This document shows positions 22,161-32,242 of a stretch of DNA of 39,815 bases, in pieces. The position numbers and the translations under genes are program-made. Every line of letters starts with the position of its first letter. Positions within the stretch are counted from its first letter, which is position 1. Source of the DNA: a virus; IMG/VR virus record IMGVR_UViG_3300020182_000076, positions 1-39,815 of that record. One strand, given 5' to 3'. The notes under the pieces are model-generated. The model was not told the origin of the DNA, searched no databases, and worked only from the letters and a program-made list of their open reading frames with translations.

Positions 22161-23582
22161 TTAATAAGATGATTCAACATAATCAGATGATACCGCAAAT
22201 AATTCTTTTGCACCACCATAATCTGTTACATTGTCTGTTGATACTGTTACTGTAGCAAAGTAACCTTTAATACCAGTCATTGCTGCGCCCCAAGATATTT
22301 CACCTGCAGCCGCTGGACTATTATTAATAAGATTTGCTGTATATTTATTTTCTTTTCTTACAAAACCAGCGTAATTAATAGGTGGTATAAGTGTGGCTGG
22401 ATATTCATTGCCATAATTATCGTAAGAACCTTGATTATAACTATAAACCAAAGTCGTGCTGTCTTGGGTATTACTTGCTCTTGTTATAGGACTTCCGATG
22501 CCTGTAAAGTCAGATTCAAAGGAATTTACTTCCCAGCCATTACTTCCTTCGTAATTAATAGTCTTAAATACTTTAGACATGCTTACATTAGGATTAAACA
22601 CAAATTTTACTGATGAGTCTTTAACAACACCATAAAATTCATTTCTTTTAACACTTGCATCATAATGTCTATAAATAGCACCATTATGGAATGTATAAAA
22701 ATTATTTTTTAAGCTGGTCCCCATTGTAGGTTTATAACTATAAAAACTTGTCCATCCTTTAGGACCTTCGTCAAAAGACAATGTACCGTAACTGTCACTT
22801 CCTGCGGGCTGTAAAGATAATGTATAATTTTTATTATATATATCCCACATCCCCTGCGCCTTACCAGTCAGCCCTTGGTTATTATCTAACGTACTTAAAT
22901 TATCTCTAAAGTAATCAGACATGCCGTAATTTGAAATCTCTGTTATACCGTCATTAGATAATCTTAACACAGCGTTTCTATCTTTATCTGTAAAGTATTT
23001 TCTATAACCATAAACAGCAAAACTTTCTGGATTTCTACTAATACCATATTCACCGCCGAATGCTTGAACTTGTCCTATTACATTTGGTCCAGTGGTAACA
23101 GTTGCGTTTCCTTCAGCAGAATATATTGCATCTTTATCAATTAATGCTCTACTTACTTTATTTTCTTGAAATACAATTAAGTTTGTATCTTCAGCATAAA
23201 GCTTTTGTATTGAGCCGTTAGCTGGGTCAACACTTTTAACAATATCTTCACCTACTGAAAATACATTAGTGTTATTAATTCCTGTTCTTGAATTAAATAT
23301 TCCAGAATAAATCATAGAATTAATTCTATTTGAAGAATTAGGTTCTTCTTCTACAAGATAAGCTTTTACACCATATCCTGCGGTAGTATTATTATAACCA
23401 CCACGTATTCTAGCTTCTTCAATACTCCAGTTTTTACCGCTAGCAGGATCTGCAGGTGTTGGAGATGAACCAATTGGGTACTGTGTACCATTACATCCGT
23501 TCCATACTGGAGCGCCTGAGCTACTAACCGTCTTTCTTAAAATGAAGCTATTAAAATACTTTACTTCTATTATTGCAGGCAT
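22161..23582 (-). CDS. Tail nozzle/muzzle protein, C-terminal partner
   Basis: The 473-residue protein is beta-rich and starts with AIIEVKYFNSFILRKTV. Signature stretches are ANGSIQKLYAEDTNLIVFQE, FGGEYGISRNPESFAVYG and LRLSNDGITEISNYGMSDYF. These resemble the propeller-like part of T7 gp12-type nozzle proteins and the crAss-like muzzle, which close the tail tip and bind the connector rings. The upstream 1393-residue protein appears to carry the N-terminal nozzle part, so the two products may together make what is one polypeptide in other phages. The gap between them is 33 bases. Assignment is from recalled family patterns, not a search. Confidence 0.68.
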   Translation of the reverse strand: MPAIIEVKYFNSFILRKTVSSSGAPVWNGCNGTQYPIGSSPTPADPASGKNWSIEEARIRGGYNNTTAGYGVKAYLVEEEPNSSNRINSMIYSGIFNSRTGINNTNVFSVGEDIVKSVDPANGSIQKLYAEDTNLIVFQENKVSRALIDKDAIYSAEGNATVTTGPNVIGQVQAFGGEYGISRNPESFAVYGYRKYFTDKDRNAVLRLSNDGITEISNYGMSDYFRDNLSTLDNNQGLTGKAQGMWDIYNKNYTLSLQPAGSDSYGTLSFDEGPKGWTSFYSYKPTMGTSLKNNFYTFHNGAIYRHYDASVKRNEFYGVVKDSSVKFVFNPNVSMSKVFKTINYEGSNGWEVNSFESDFTGIGSPITRASNTQDSTTLVYSYNQGSYDNYGNEYPATLIPPINYAGFVRKENKYTANLINNSPAAAGEISWGAAMTGIKGYFATVTVSTDNVTDYGGAKELFAVSSDYVESSY

Positions 23583-23615
23583 ATATTATTATTACTTATT
23601 TATAGTATAAATTAC

Positions 23616-26600
23616 TTATTGGTTTTTTCTATTAGGCTGAGCAGTTTGTTTAATTTTCTTACCATTAGAATCAAATTGAGCAGTCCATCTTCTATCTTGA
23701 TCAGTATAAGTAGAAGTTGTAGTTTGACCTATTCCATTTGTGTGAGAATTTGAATTACCATGTTCACTGTTTATAGACCCATCTGTAGCGGCACAATACG
23801 AATGAAAACCTCCCGCTGTTTGATTTAATCCATTAGCTGTAGTTAATGGAATTGTTAAATTAGGATCTTTATATAGTTGTGTTATATATTTAAAATGCCA
23901 TTCCCTTGCATATACTTCTGTTGCTATTGGTTGTGTATTTTGTGCAGTAGTTCTATTAGCTTGTCCACTTGAAATCCAATAAGAAAAAGAAGTTGCTGTG
24001 CCATAGGCAGATGGATAATAAAAATCACCAAAAGTTATTTGTGTTTGAAATTTACCAGAAAACATTTCTGTACTATGATAAATACTTCCGCTTGGTGGAC
24101 ATACACCTTGGTTAAGGATTGTTCCAGTTACTGTTATTGGCACACTTGCGCTACCATTGCTAGCAATTCCGTATGGAAAACCTATTATTAATCTGTAATC
24201 ACCAAATTTATCTGGTGTCGATTCATATCCTTGATCTTTACCTATAGCAAAAGTTCTATTTGCTTTTGCTGATAAGCTAGATGAATTTTGACTTGATTTT
24301 GCCTGTACAAAAACATTAGCTACATCTGTTGAAAATAAAGTATTACTACTACCCTCTGGAGTTCCTTGAAGATTAAGAGAACTTGTTTCATTTTTGTTTA
24401 ATAAAACCCCTTTATTACTAACTGAATTAGTATCATTAGGCAAGGTTGCAGGATAATCACTTTTTTGTTGCCCTCCAAATTGTATAGGTAAACCTTCAAT
24501 ATCAACAGCTTGTACCCAATTATCATTTCCCGCTAAACTATCAGCGGCAGAGCGATATTGTAAATATGCAGGCCATTTTAAATTTAAAGTATCATTAGTG
24601 TTAGATGAATTAAAAGAATATTGATTTAAAATAAAATCAACACTTATAAAACCAGTTCCAGCGGATAAATCACAATCTTCTTGATCACAGCTTACTTTAG
24701 CTTTAGAATTAAAATTGCTATTTTTCATTTCCCCTTGACTAAACCCGCCAATGTTTGTACAATTAGATGGTCCCGTAAATCTTTTTTGCTTATAGCTTTC
24801 TGCTAAATCAGCATCTAATTCTAAATCAAGCTCTCCTTGGTTTCTACTTATTGGTTCATTAGCCGATGCGTTGGTTTTATTAGCAACAAAATAAATTCCA
24901 TAAGCTTGGTTTTGAACACCTATAAAAGAAGGATTATAAGTGGAAACATTATTGTTAAATCCACAGTTAGCAGGTTCTTCACCAAACACAATATTAGTAG
25001 TACAGGTAGTAGATAGACCACCCGCATCAGATAATTTTACAACTGCACTAACACTTCCAGAAGCTTGACCAGATGACTCTGTCATAACCCCAGTGGTTGA
25101 GTTAATGGACAATGTGCTTAATGTAGGGGTTACAGATTGCAATGACCAAGTTAAATTTTCTGCCTGCATTCCACCGGCAGCAATAGACCCATTAACTCCT
25201 ATAAAAGTCGCAACAGTGGTTTCACCTTGTTGTACAGGAACGGAAGCGGGGCAAGTTATAGTAGGCGCAACATTTGTTAATGAACCTGTTGCTGTAAGCG
25301 TGGAATTTATCCCACCTCCTAGAACACCTAAAGTAAATGTATATGATTCCTTAGTAGAACCATTAACCCCGTAATAAAAATTACTTGTTGTTTTTAAATA
25401 CCATCTATTAGGGGTACCTGGTACTTCAACTAATTCCCAACCAGATCTAGGAGTCCCAGTACCATCAACAACACTATTTAATGTTACTACAGATGAATTT
25501 ATAGGCTGATCTGTAATGTCTAAAGGAGCAAATTCTCCCGTAACTGCTGTACCAACAGGATCAGCTTCAGATTGAGAAAAGTTCCATAAATCTAAACCAG
25601 TAGCTTGGTTTGTTCCAGTTGCAATTGCTTCATTTAAATCAGATATTAATCCAGTTGTTGAAGTTTCCCAAAATATATCTAATCTTGATTCTTCTGGATT
25701 TGTTTCATAAATACCTAATAATATATTGTAATTTCCCCCACTGTGTACATTAGCCCCAATTGGATTTGCTAAATTACTTTGAGTTAATCTAGCTAATGAA
25801 GGATTTGATGCAGATTGATAAATATCCACATAATCAGTGACACTGCCCAATAAATCATTTTCTTCTCCTATTGTAGATACAGTATGTGATTCTCTACCAG
25901 GATAATACTGTTCATTAAAAGTAGGCCCTGCTGGTAAAATATTATCTGGAGTTACTCTACCAAAAAGCTGCACGGAACTTCTATATTGTTTTTGATTTGG
26001 ACCAACCTCATTTAAATCTCTTGGTACTTTATTAATATTATCATTTAAAAGAGTAATATAAGCAATGGTATTTTTTGGATCCTCTAAACGACTACCAGGA
26101 TCTTCATTTAAAATACCTGGTAAATAAACATTGTAATAATCTTGTTCTGTTTGTTTTACAACAATTTTATAAGAATACCATCCTAATGGATTATAATTAG
26201 ATGAATTAGAATTACCATTATATAATCCTGGCCAACCGGTTTGTAGGTCTGCTGGATTATTAGGTATAATACTATTAAATAATACTTTTAAAGCATCTCC
26301 AGGCCATGTAGCTGGGGCATTATCTGTGGAATCCTTATATGGGTGATAATATGTTGATCCACCAAAAGAGCCTGAGACCCCTCCAATATCACCATCATTT
26401 ACTATAGATAATATTGTTGATGAAGATCTGCCGTATTTATCAGATAAAACCACACCAACTTGGTAGTTCCTATTTTGTTTTATAGTATGTGTGGGGTATT
26501 CAACAATGCTTGTGGTGTTTGTTGAAATGTTTCCACTGGTAACATTAAAGGAAGATTTGTTAAATGCTCCTACATTATAATCTAAATATTCTGGAGGTGT

Positions 26601-27797
26601 ATGTTTATCCTGAAAATTACTATATACAATTCTATTGCTTATTATTTCTTGGCCTAATGCTCTTACAGGTATTTTATCATATACTCTTATTATATCGGAA
26701 TCAGGTAGTGTTCTAAAAGGCTTTCTTGCTTGATAATTGTATTCAAAAACAGAAGTTGTTGTTTCTTTAATTTCTTCTTGTGTAATAACATCTACCACTT
26801 GAACAGCAATTTGATCTGATTCTTTGTAAAGAATTTCTATTTCTGTTATTTTAAAGTCATTAAATGTATTGCTACCAATTGTTGGCAATGGGATTTGAAG
26901 TAAAATATTATCTACCTTATTTTCCATAAATTCAACAATAGTACTTCTATATGCCGCATTTTCTGCTTCAGTATTACCACTAACATTAGTATCTTCTACT
27001 AAAAAATAACCGTCTTGTTTTGGTATAAAGGCTGGTTGAGTAAAAGGAGCAATTATAGAATGTTCACCATCATCAAATATATATCTATAACTAAACCTAA
27101 CAAATTTATCCTCTAAAAAATCAGGATCCCCTGCGTATTGAGCATCATAATTTGGATTAGCAGTAACGCCATCAGGAAGCAATAAACTAGTTCTATCTAG
27201 CATTGTAGTTTCCCATATAGAATTAACCTCTCTGTATAATTCAATAGGCTCATAAGGGTTTAACTTTGCTACAGAGATTTGATCTTCCGTTGTATAATAA
27301 CCAGGAACTTGAGTAGCAGAGGTAATATTTATTTTTCTTGGTTGATTTCTATTGTCAGTCCAAAATAATAAATTTTCTAATATATTAACTCCATATACTG
27401 TATTGGTAGTTGAAAAATTTAAAAAACTTCCCTCTACAAGTTTAGTTGTATCTCCGTTTAATACATTATAAGAATATATAAAGTTTTTTGCAGAAGAACT
27501 ATATGTTGGTTGAAAGCTAGGATTAGGATCAGTATAATTAGTTAAAAATACATATATAACATTATTTGTAGCATCTGTAAATTGGCCTATTGTAACCAAA
27601 TCATTTACTCCAGTTATAACCCTAAAGTCTACTGCTTTTTTATTACCTAAAACGTTTTGTAATGCACCTACATCAGCACCTTCTGATTTACTAACTTGTA
27701 TATTAATTCCTTCACGATATTCCCCAGATGGTATTAATCTATCATCTAGGTCTTGATTCATTTTGGATTTAATAAAAGCATTTTTAACTTCTGCCAT
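23616..27797 (-). CDS. Large tail nozzle (muzzle)-like protein with Ig-like insertion
   Basis: The 1393-residue protein begins with AFIKSKMNQDLDDRLIPSGE and YREGINIQVSKSEGADVGAL. This is a typical opening of the tail stabilisation/nozzle proteins of Bacteroidota podoviruses, followed by beta-propeller-like repeats (VYGVNILENLLFWTDNRNQP, FVRFSYRYIFDDGEHSIIAP). At about residues 835-941 there is an Ig/cadherin-like domain (APTITCPASVPVQQGETTVA, LSINSTTGVMTESSGQASG), often found in phage surface proteins that touch host sugars. The end is Asn/Thr/Gln-rich and His-containing. It should assemble at the tail tip beneath the ring proteins. Later parts of the nozzle appear in the next gene. Moderately confident. 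Confidence 0.75.
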   Translation of the reverse strand: MAEVKNAFIKSKMNQDLDDRLIPSGEYREGINIQVSKSEGADVGALQNVLGNKKAVDFRVITGVNDLVTIGQFTDATNNVIYVFLTNYTDPNPSFQPTYSSSAKNFIYSYNVLNGDTTKLVEGSFLNFSTTNTVYGVNILENLLFWTDNRNQPRKINITSATQVPGYYTTEDQISVAKLNPYEPIELYREVNSIWETTMLDRTSLLLPDGVTANPNYDAQYAGDPDFLEDKFVRFSYRYIFDDGEHSIIAPFTQPAFIPKQDGYFLVEDTNVSGNTEAENAAYRSTIVEFMENKVDNILLQIPLPTIGSNTFNDFKITEIEILYKESDQIAVQVVDVITQEEIKETTTSVFEYNYQARKPFRTLPDSDIIRVYDKIPVRALGQEIISNRIVYSNFQDKHTPPEYLDYNVGAFNKSSFNVTSGNISTNTTSIVEYPTHTIKQNRNYQVGVVLSDKYGRSSSTILSIVNDGDIGGVSGSFGGSTYYHPYKDSTDNAPATWPGDALKVLFNSIIPNNPADLQTGWPGLYNGNSNSSNYNPLGWYSYKIVVKQTEQDYYNVYLPGILNEDPGSRLEDPKNTIAYITLLNDNINKVPRDLNEVGPNQKQYRSSVQLFGRVTPDNILPAGPTFNEQYYPGRESHTVSTIGEENDLLGSVTDYVDIYQSASNPSLARLTQSNLANPIGANVHSGGNYNILLGIYETNPEESRLDIFWETSTTGLISDLNEAIATGTNQATGLDLWNFSQSEADPVGTAVTGEFAPLDITDQPINSSVVTLNSVVDGTGTPRSGWELVEVPGTPNRWYLKTTSNFYYGVNGSTKESYTFTLGVLGGGINSTLTATGSLTNVAPTITCPASVPVQQGETTVATFIGVNGSIAAGGMQAENLTWSLQSVTPTLSTLSINSTTGVMTESSGQASGSVSAVVKLSDAGGLSTTCTTNIVFGEEPANCGFNNNVSTYNPSFIGVQNQAYGIYFVANKTNASANEPISRNQGELDLELDADLAESYKQKRFTGPSNCTNIGGFSQGEMKNSNFNSKAKVSCDQEDCDLSAGTGFISVDFILNQYSFNSSNTNDTLNLKWPAYLQYRSAADSLAGNDNWVQAVDIEGLPIQFGGQQKSDYPATLPNDTNSVSNKGVLLNKNETSSLNLQGTPEGSSNTLFSTDVANVFVQAKSSQNSSSLSAKANRTFAIGKDQGYESTPDKFGDYRLIIGFPYGIASNGSASVPITVTGTILNQGVCPPSGSIYHSTEMFSGKFQTQITFGDFYYPSAYGTATSFSYWISSGQANRTTAQNTQPIATEVYAREWHFKYITQLYKDPNLTIPLTTANGLNQTAGGFHSYCAATDGSINSEHGNSNSHTNGIGQTTTSTYTDQDRRWTAQFDSNGKKIKQTAQPNRKNQ

Positions 27798-27803
27798 TTA
27801 ATT

Positions 27804-29033
27804 TTAGTGTTTAATCCATTTAGATTTACCTCTCATTACTTGAGTTATTTCTTCAAGCTTTATGTTCGATAATCTTATTTTAGTATTTCTAATTTTTGTG
27901 CTTTTATCTTTCTTTAAACGATTTACAATGTACTCAGGTACATTCATACGCCCATGCATAATTGCATGCAACACATAAGCATATATTGCATCCTCAGCTA
28001 ATTTTGGGATACGCATATCAGCAGTATAAGCTAATCCATCAGAAATATACTCTAATATAATTACCGCATTAACTAAGTCACTTGAAAAAGAAAACTTACC
28101 TTCTCTTTCGTTTATTGTAAACCATCCGTTAACTTGTGATGTTTCAGGATCAGTTCCGTATCTTTGACCATAAAAACCTCCGGGTCCCCACGCACCCCAC
28201 CAATCAATATCTAATCCAGCACTAATGTCTGCAACATTAAAACCTCCATTAATTAATTTTTTATTAGCAGTACCCCATCTTTCTTCTGTGGCATATTGAC
28301 TAGCCAATAAATTGTCGTCATAATTATCTTGTAACGGCAAACCATCATCATCTTGTGGTAATAAAGAGTATGGGTTTGATGTTAATGTTGTAGGATATAT
28401 AATGTGCTTAACACCTAAAGAATCTACCCATGAGCATTTAACATAATTTACATAGTCTTGCGGAATTGGAACAGATAAACTTGCAGGAACTTGTAGCTCT
28501 TGTGACTTAATGCTTTTTAAAGTATCATAACTAAGTTCTTGTAATCCACGCTTTACATGAAATATTACATCTGTTCTTTTAACGCTTTGTATTAGCTTTC
28601 CAGTGCCTACATAAGCAACCATAAAGTTATTTATAACATCGTTTACGCTTAAATATGAATAGTTATTATAATTCTCTTGTACAGTAGTGCCAAAAGCATC
28701 TTCATTACCGTAATTACCACCTGTTTCAGATTTTAATTGTACAACAACAAAGCTATTAGTAAGAGGTGCTGCGGCTAATGTTATAGTATTTTTAGTTACC
28801 GTGTATTCTGCCACATACTCTGCGAAACTACCAGGTAAACCTGTTTGGCTTAAATAAAGAACAAAGTTGTTCAAAGCATAAGCATTAATAGTAGGACTAT
28901 AACTTCCAAATTTTAAATCTGTATCAAATGTGCAAACAAAACTTGTTTGTCCTTCTGTAACTAAAAACCCTTGAGCTCCGCTATAATATTGTCTATTTGT
29001 TTCGGTTATTAAACCGCCATCAGGTTTTGCCAT
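27804..29033 (-). CDS. Head-tail connector/ring protein, 409 aa
   Basis: The 409-residue protein has a beta-rich N-terminal part (FLVTEGQTSFVCTFDTDLKF, TNSFVVVQLKSETGG). A conserved-looking core follows: YLSVNDVINNFMVAYVGTGK, then RTDVIFHVKRGLQELSYDTL. The tail contains ADMRIPKLAEDAIYAYVLHA and a basic C-terminus (KIRNTKIRLSNIKLEEITQV). I associate the VNDVINNFM...KRGLQE core with the P22 gp4-like connector or ring proteins of crAss-like and related phages. It sits between a smaller ring-like protein and the nozzle, as expected for a tail-tube ring. It starts 6 bases after the upstream stop. Confidence 0.7.
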   Translation of the reverse strand: MAKPDGGLITETNRQYYSGAQGFLVTEGQTSFVCTFDTDLKFGSYSPTINAYALNNFVLYLSQTGLPGSFAEYVAEYTVTKNTITLAAAPLTNSFVVVQLKSETGGNYGNEDAFGTTVQENYNNYSYLSVNDVINNFMVAYVGTGKLIQSVKRTDVIFHVKRGLQELSYDTLKSIKSQELQVPASLSVPIPQDYVNYVKCSWVDSLGVKHIIYPTTLTSNPYSLLPQDDDGLPLQDNYDDNLLASQYATEERWGTANKKLINGGFNVADISAGLDIDWWGAWGPGGFYGQRYGTDPETSQVNGWFTINEREGKFSFSSDLVNAVIILEYISDGLAYTADMRIPKLAEDAIYAYVLHAIMHGRMNVPEYIVNRLKKDKSTKIRNTKIRLSNIKLEEITQVMRGKSKWIKH

Positions 29034-29039
29034 TGCTTA

Positions 29040-29795
29040 TTAACTTTTTTTATTTATTTCTTCTGCTTGAACTTGCTGTGCAGCAATTTGTACAATTTGT
29101 GGATCTCTTATTACAATACCAGCATATATTAATATTTTTAATATCACTTCCGTTTGCTCTGATTCGTGCAATTCAAATTGAACAGAGCCATTTGGCTGTG
29201 TTGTAGCGTCGTATGTATTTTTGTTATATATATATTGCCCTAAGTTACCAGTTGTAAAACCCCAAACAACATTATTAGGCTTTCTAACATAATCAACCTG
29301 AATATTACTTATTATAGTTGTGGGTTTAACAAAAAGCTTTTGATTCTCGTATAAATATACGGGCCAATCTATTGAGGGTTTTGTTATAGGTGATTTATCA
29401 ATGTAAGTAAATTCACCTCTTTGAAGTCTTTGTAGTTCTACTTCATTGTCATATGTTACAGTACCAAGCCTATAAAAAGATACAGTGGCTCCATAGCCAT
29501 CAGTTGTTGGTAGTGTAAAATAAGTATTAGTGGGTGTAGTATTATTATATACCGCATCACCAAATGTTTTAAATATAGATATTTTTTCATCTAAGTTAGC
29601 AACTCTGTCCGCATAATCTGTATCTGTTTGCTGAACACGCAATTGTTGATTCAAGTCTTCAAAATACTTTTCAAATATTTCAAGTTGAACTTGTGTGCCA
29701 ATCTTATTAAATTCAGCAGGAGTCATATATCCTCTCTGTTCTTTATTAAGTATTAGCAACACTGTTTGATATACAGTATTTACGTTTATTGCCAT
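29040..29795 (-). CDS. Connector/ring protein, 251 aa
   Basis: The 251-residue protein starts AINVNTVYQTVLLILNKEQR, then GYMTPAEFNKIGTQVQLEIF and EKYFEDLNQQLRVQQTDTDY. The middle is beta-rich (TVSFYRLGTVTYDNEVELQR, KLFVKPTTIISNIQVDYVRK), and a C-terminal helix (LKILIYAGIVIRDPQIVQIA) ends the protein. The helical N-terminus, beta core and C-terminal helix, with the EFN..A..VQ.EIF pattern, match the small ring or adaptor proteins in the crAss-like neck and similar marine phages. It follows the 279-residue structural gene after a 73-base gap containing a hairpin, so its expression may be partly separated from the upstream genes. Confidence 0.7.
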   Translation of the reverse strand: MAINVNTVYQTVLLILNKEQRGYMTPAEFNKIGTQVQLEIFEKYFEDLNQQLRVQQTDTDYADRVANLDEKISIFKTFGDAVYNNTTPTNTYFTLPTTDGYGATVSFYRLGTVTYDNEVELQRLQRGEFTYIDKSPITKPSIDWPVYLYENQKLFVKPTTIISNIQVDYVRKPNNVVWGFTTGNLGQYIYNKNTYDATTQPNGSVQFELHESEQTEVILKILIYAGIVIRDPQIVQIAAQQVQAEEINKKS

Positions 29796-29822
29796 TTTGT
29801 ATTTTTTATTATTTACAGCAAA

Positions 29823-29845
29823 TAAGCCACCATAATAGCGGCTTA
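29823..29845 (-). terminator. Weak hairpin after the 279-aa structural gene
   Basis: TAAGCC (29823-29828) pairs with GGCTTA (29840-29845), with one further pair beyond a mismatch. On the - strand it follows the stop of the 279-residue gene by about 24 bases and is followed by TTATTTGC, which is T-rich but not a clean T-run. It may attenuate transcription into the tail genes. Confidence 0.35.
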
Positions 29846-29868
29846 CCTACTATAAAATATATTACATG

Positions 29869-30708
29869 TTATTTTAGTTTTTTCTCTATTGATCTAAAAA
29901 CTTCTGTGCCTTCATCTGTTTTAAAGAAAGCTGCCATAGCTGAGTATGGATTTTCATCAAACGGAACAGTCATTAGTTTGCGATCATTTGCACCCCACAT
30001 AAATGTTCTTTGATCCTGAGATATTTTTATGATTCCTTCTTCAGTAGCTCTAATTGCTACGTTACGAAGTTGAACGTTATCATCACTGGCTAATTCCATA
30101 AATAAACTAGGATTACGTTTTGCGAATAATAATAAATCTCTTTTTATTTCTTTAGAACCCATTGTAGATACAGTAGAACCAATTTCAACTCTTAAAATAG
30201 CTTCTGCTTGATCTATATCCATATTCTTAGCTGCATTTAATGCATCAAGTTGTAATTCTAAATCAGTTAATTCATCTGCAGCCTCTAAAACAGCATCAAA
30301 TTCTTCAAATACTTTACCTTTTTTAGGATGAAATATTGATAATAATTTTTGTAAATTTTGTTTTTCTTTAGGTACTGTTAGTGTACCGTTTTGAAAAATA
30401 ATGTGACCTAAAGTAGCCTCACCTTTTTGTTCGCTAACAAATACAGAATTTTGATTTGTTGCGTATCTTATTTCTTTTTGTTCCCCTAAAGTAGCATCAA
30501 ACCATAATAATGGAAACCTACTGGTATGTTTAGAAGCTAATGTATACGTTAATGGGCTATGAGCTCCAGTTAAATAATAACTTCTATCTTTTATTTCCCA
30601 TTCCGGTTTAGCGGGAGTTTTAACTTTTTTTTCTATTACTGTTGTGTTAACAGTTTCTTCTTGTTGTGGGATGTCAATAACATCATCCACGATTTTCTTT
30701 TTTGCCAT
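29869..30708 (-). CDS. Putative structural protein, 279 aa
   Basis: The 279-residue protein has a basic, disordered-looking N-terminus (MAKKKIVDDVIDIPQQEETV). A compact domain follows: SYYLTGAHSPLTYTLASKHT, then PLLWFDATLGEQKEIRYATN and GHIIFQNGTLTVPKEKQNLQ. The C-terminal half is helical (VFEEFDAVLEAADELTDLEL). It lies directly after the capsid gene and its terminator and before the ring proteins, so a head-completion, head-decoration or neck role is likely. I do not recognise a named family. The gene is flanked on both sides by hairpins, giving it its own expression window. Confidence 0.7.
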   Translation of the reverse strand: MAKKKIVDDVIDIPQQEETVNTTVIEKKVKTPAKPEWEIKDRSYYLTGAHSPLTYTLASKHTSRFPLLWFDATLGEQKEIRYATNQNSVFVSEQKGEATLGHIIFQNGTLTVPKEKQNLQKLLSIFHPKKGKVFEEFDAVLEAADELTDLELQLDALNAAKNMDIDQAEAILRVEIGSTVSTMGSKEIKRDLLLFAKRNPSLFMELASDDNVQLRNVAIRATEEGIIKISQDQRTFMWGANDRKLMTVPFDENPYSAMAAFFKTDEGTEVFRSIEKKLK

Positions 30709-30731
30709 GATATAATATAATTAAATAATTT

Positions 30732-30774
30732 AAAAAAAGGTTAGCCGGAGAAGTTAATCCCCGGCATTACCTTT
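30732..30774 (-). terminator. Intrinsic terminator just after the major capsid gene
   Basis: On the - strand, 12 bases after the capsid stop codon, AAAGGT and GCCGG segments pair with CCGGC and ACCTTT around an A/T loop, with a small internal bulge. A run of seven T (complement of 30732-30738) follows at once. The layout is like T7 T-phi after gene 10: it should leave capsid mRNA abundant and reduce read-through into the tail genes. Confidence 0.75.
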
Positions 30775-30785
30775 ATAGTAATTGA

Positions 30786-32231
30786 TTATGCAGAAGCAGT
30801 AAACAATACAAAGTTGTTAGCTGCTTGTACAACTAAACATCTTTCAGAAAGGAAGTGAACTTCCATTGCGTCAAGATCAGAAGTATAAGCTCCACCAACA
30901 GAACCAGTTAACCAAGATTTCATTCTACGATCGTCAGCTTGTGAAGCTCTATAACGTACGTGTAAGAATGGTCTACGGATATTAGTTCCAAGAATTTGAT
31001 CGTATACAGTTGAAGTACCAGCAGGTACAAGTACACCATCAATACCAGATCCTACTTCACCAGCGCCATTAGTAGCACCACGAGTAGAAGCATCGTTTAA
31101 GTATTTCCAGTCAGTCTTATAGAAATCATAAGATCCTCTACGGAAACCAGTGAATCCAAGATTCAATGCCATTTCTTCAGAGTTTTCAAATAATCCATAA
31201 GCAGTTCCACCGTTTGCTCCAGCAGAAAGACCAGCTAACATATCATCAAAATCAAGAGACGTTTGGCGATTTAAGAAAAGCATGTTTTCTTCAATAGCTC
31301 CTTGAGTATCTAAATTTTTAAGAATGTTATCAAAAGATCCAAGACCACCAACAGCAGTAAAGTTATTAATAACGTTACCTCTTGCTTGAATAGCAGCAAA
31401 AAGACCTTCAGTTCCTTTATAGCCATCAGCTCCTAATGTAGATGTTCCAGAAACTAATTCTCCTTCAACTACAGACATTTCAAGATAATCTTCAAAACGT
31501 AAACGAGTTTCAGATTCAGCTTTTAAATACCATAAATATCCAGATGCTCCAGCTTCAGTAGCAACTTCAACCCATCCGATTTGAGCAGTATCAGATCCAG
31601 AGATAGAATACTTTTCTTTAATAATGATAGGTGAATTACTATACTGAGTAAAAGAAGGAGTTACCGATTTAATATCAGAATCAGTTGTTCCTTTTTTGTA
31701 TTCAGAACCATATACAAAGATTTTAAGTGCTCCTGCTGTTGCAGAAAGAGCAGTCATATCAGCCGCTGTATAAGGCTTAACTGTAATAGTAGCTAGAGTA
31801 GGAGAAGTGTTTACACTATCTGTTACAAAAACTTTAAGATCTTGCCCAGTTGCAGGATCAACTACTACTAATGTTTGATTTTTAGAAATAACGTTAGCTA
31901 CAAAACTAGGTCCAGCTGTTGCGTTTAATGCAAAAGTTAAAGTAGTTTCAGTTGCTTTAGTTACATCGTTGTATGCAATATGCAATCTATTTTGTTCTGA
32001 CCATACTACTTGATCAGAAGTCATTGGCATTTCAGCACCGACCATACGTAAGAATCCAGAAAGTGTACGGTTTCCGTAACGCTCTACTTCTGCTTCATAA
32101 ATCTCAGGAAGATACTGTTGTGCGAAATCATTGGTTCCATTTGTGAAATCCAAATAGTTACTCTCAAGAAGTTGTTGCTTCTGTGAGGGTTTAATTGACC
32201 CATACTCGGGTGCTACAGGTACTACTGCCAT
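30786..32231 (-). CDS. Major capsid protein
   Basis: The 481-residue protein is assigned as the major capsid protein. It lies directly after the scaffold-like gene and is followed by a strong terminator. It has more G+C and more regular codon use than its neighbours, as highly expressed genes do. It has an N-terminal helical segment (SNYLDFTNGTNDFAQQYLPE) and a conserved-looking C-terminus (RRPFLHVRYRASQADDRRMK, LDAMEVHFLSERCLVVQAAN). The size and the SERCLV..AN..V end match my memory of crAss-like and related HK97-fold capsid proteins. It would form the icosahedral shell. The leader TTAAAATTTACAATT replaces a Shine-Dalgarno. No decoration protein gene is obvious. Confidence 0.85.
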   Translation of the reverse strand: MAVVPVAPEYGSIKPSQKQQLLESNYLDFTNGTNDFAQQYLPEIYEAEVERYGNRTLSGFLRMVGAEMPMTSDQVVWSEQNRLHIAYNDVTKATETTLTFALNATAGPSFVANVISKNQTLVVVDPATGQDLKVFVTDSVNTSPTLATITVKPYTAADMTALSATAGALKIFVYGSEYKKGTTDSDIKSVTPSFTQYSNSPIIIKEKYSISGSDTAQIGWVEVATEAGASGYLWYLKAESETRLRFEDYLEMSVVEGELVSGTSTLGADGYKGTEGLFAAIQARGNVINNFTAVGGLGSFDNILKNLDTQGAIEENMLFLNRQTSLDFDDMLAGLSAGANGGTAYGLFENSEEMALNLGFTGFRRGSYDFYKTDWKYLNDASTRGATNGAGEVGSGIDGVLVPAGTSTVYDQILGTNIRRPFLHVRYRASQADDRRMKSWLTGSVGGAYTSDLDAMEVHFLSERCLVVQAANNFVLFTASA

Positions 32232-32242
32232 AATTGTAAATT

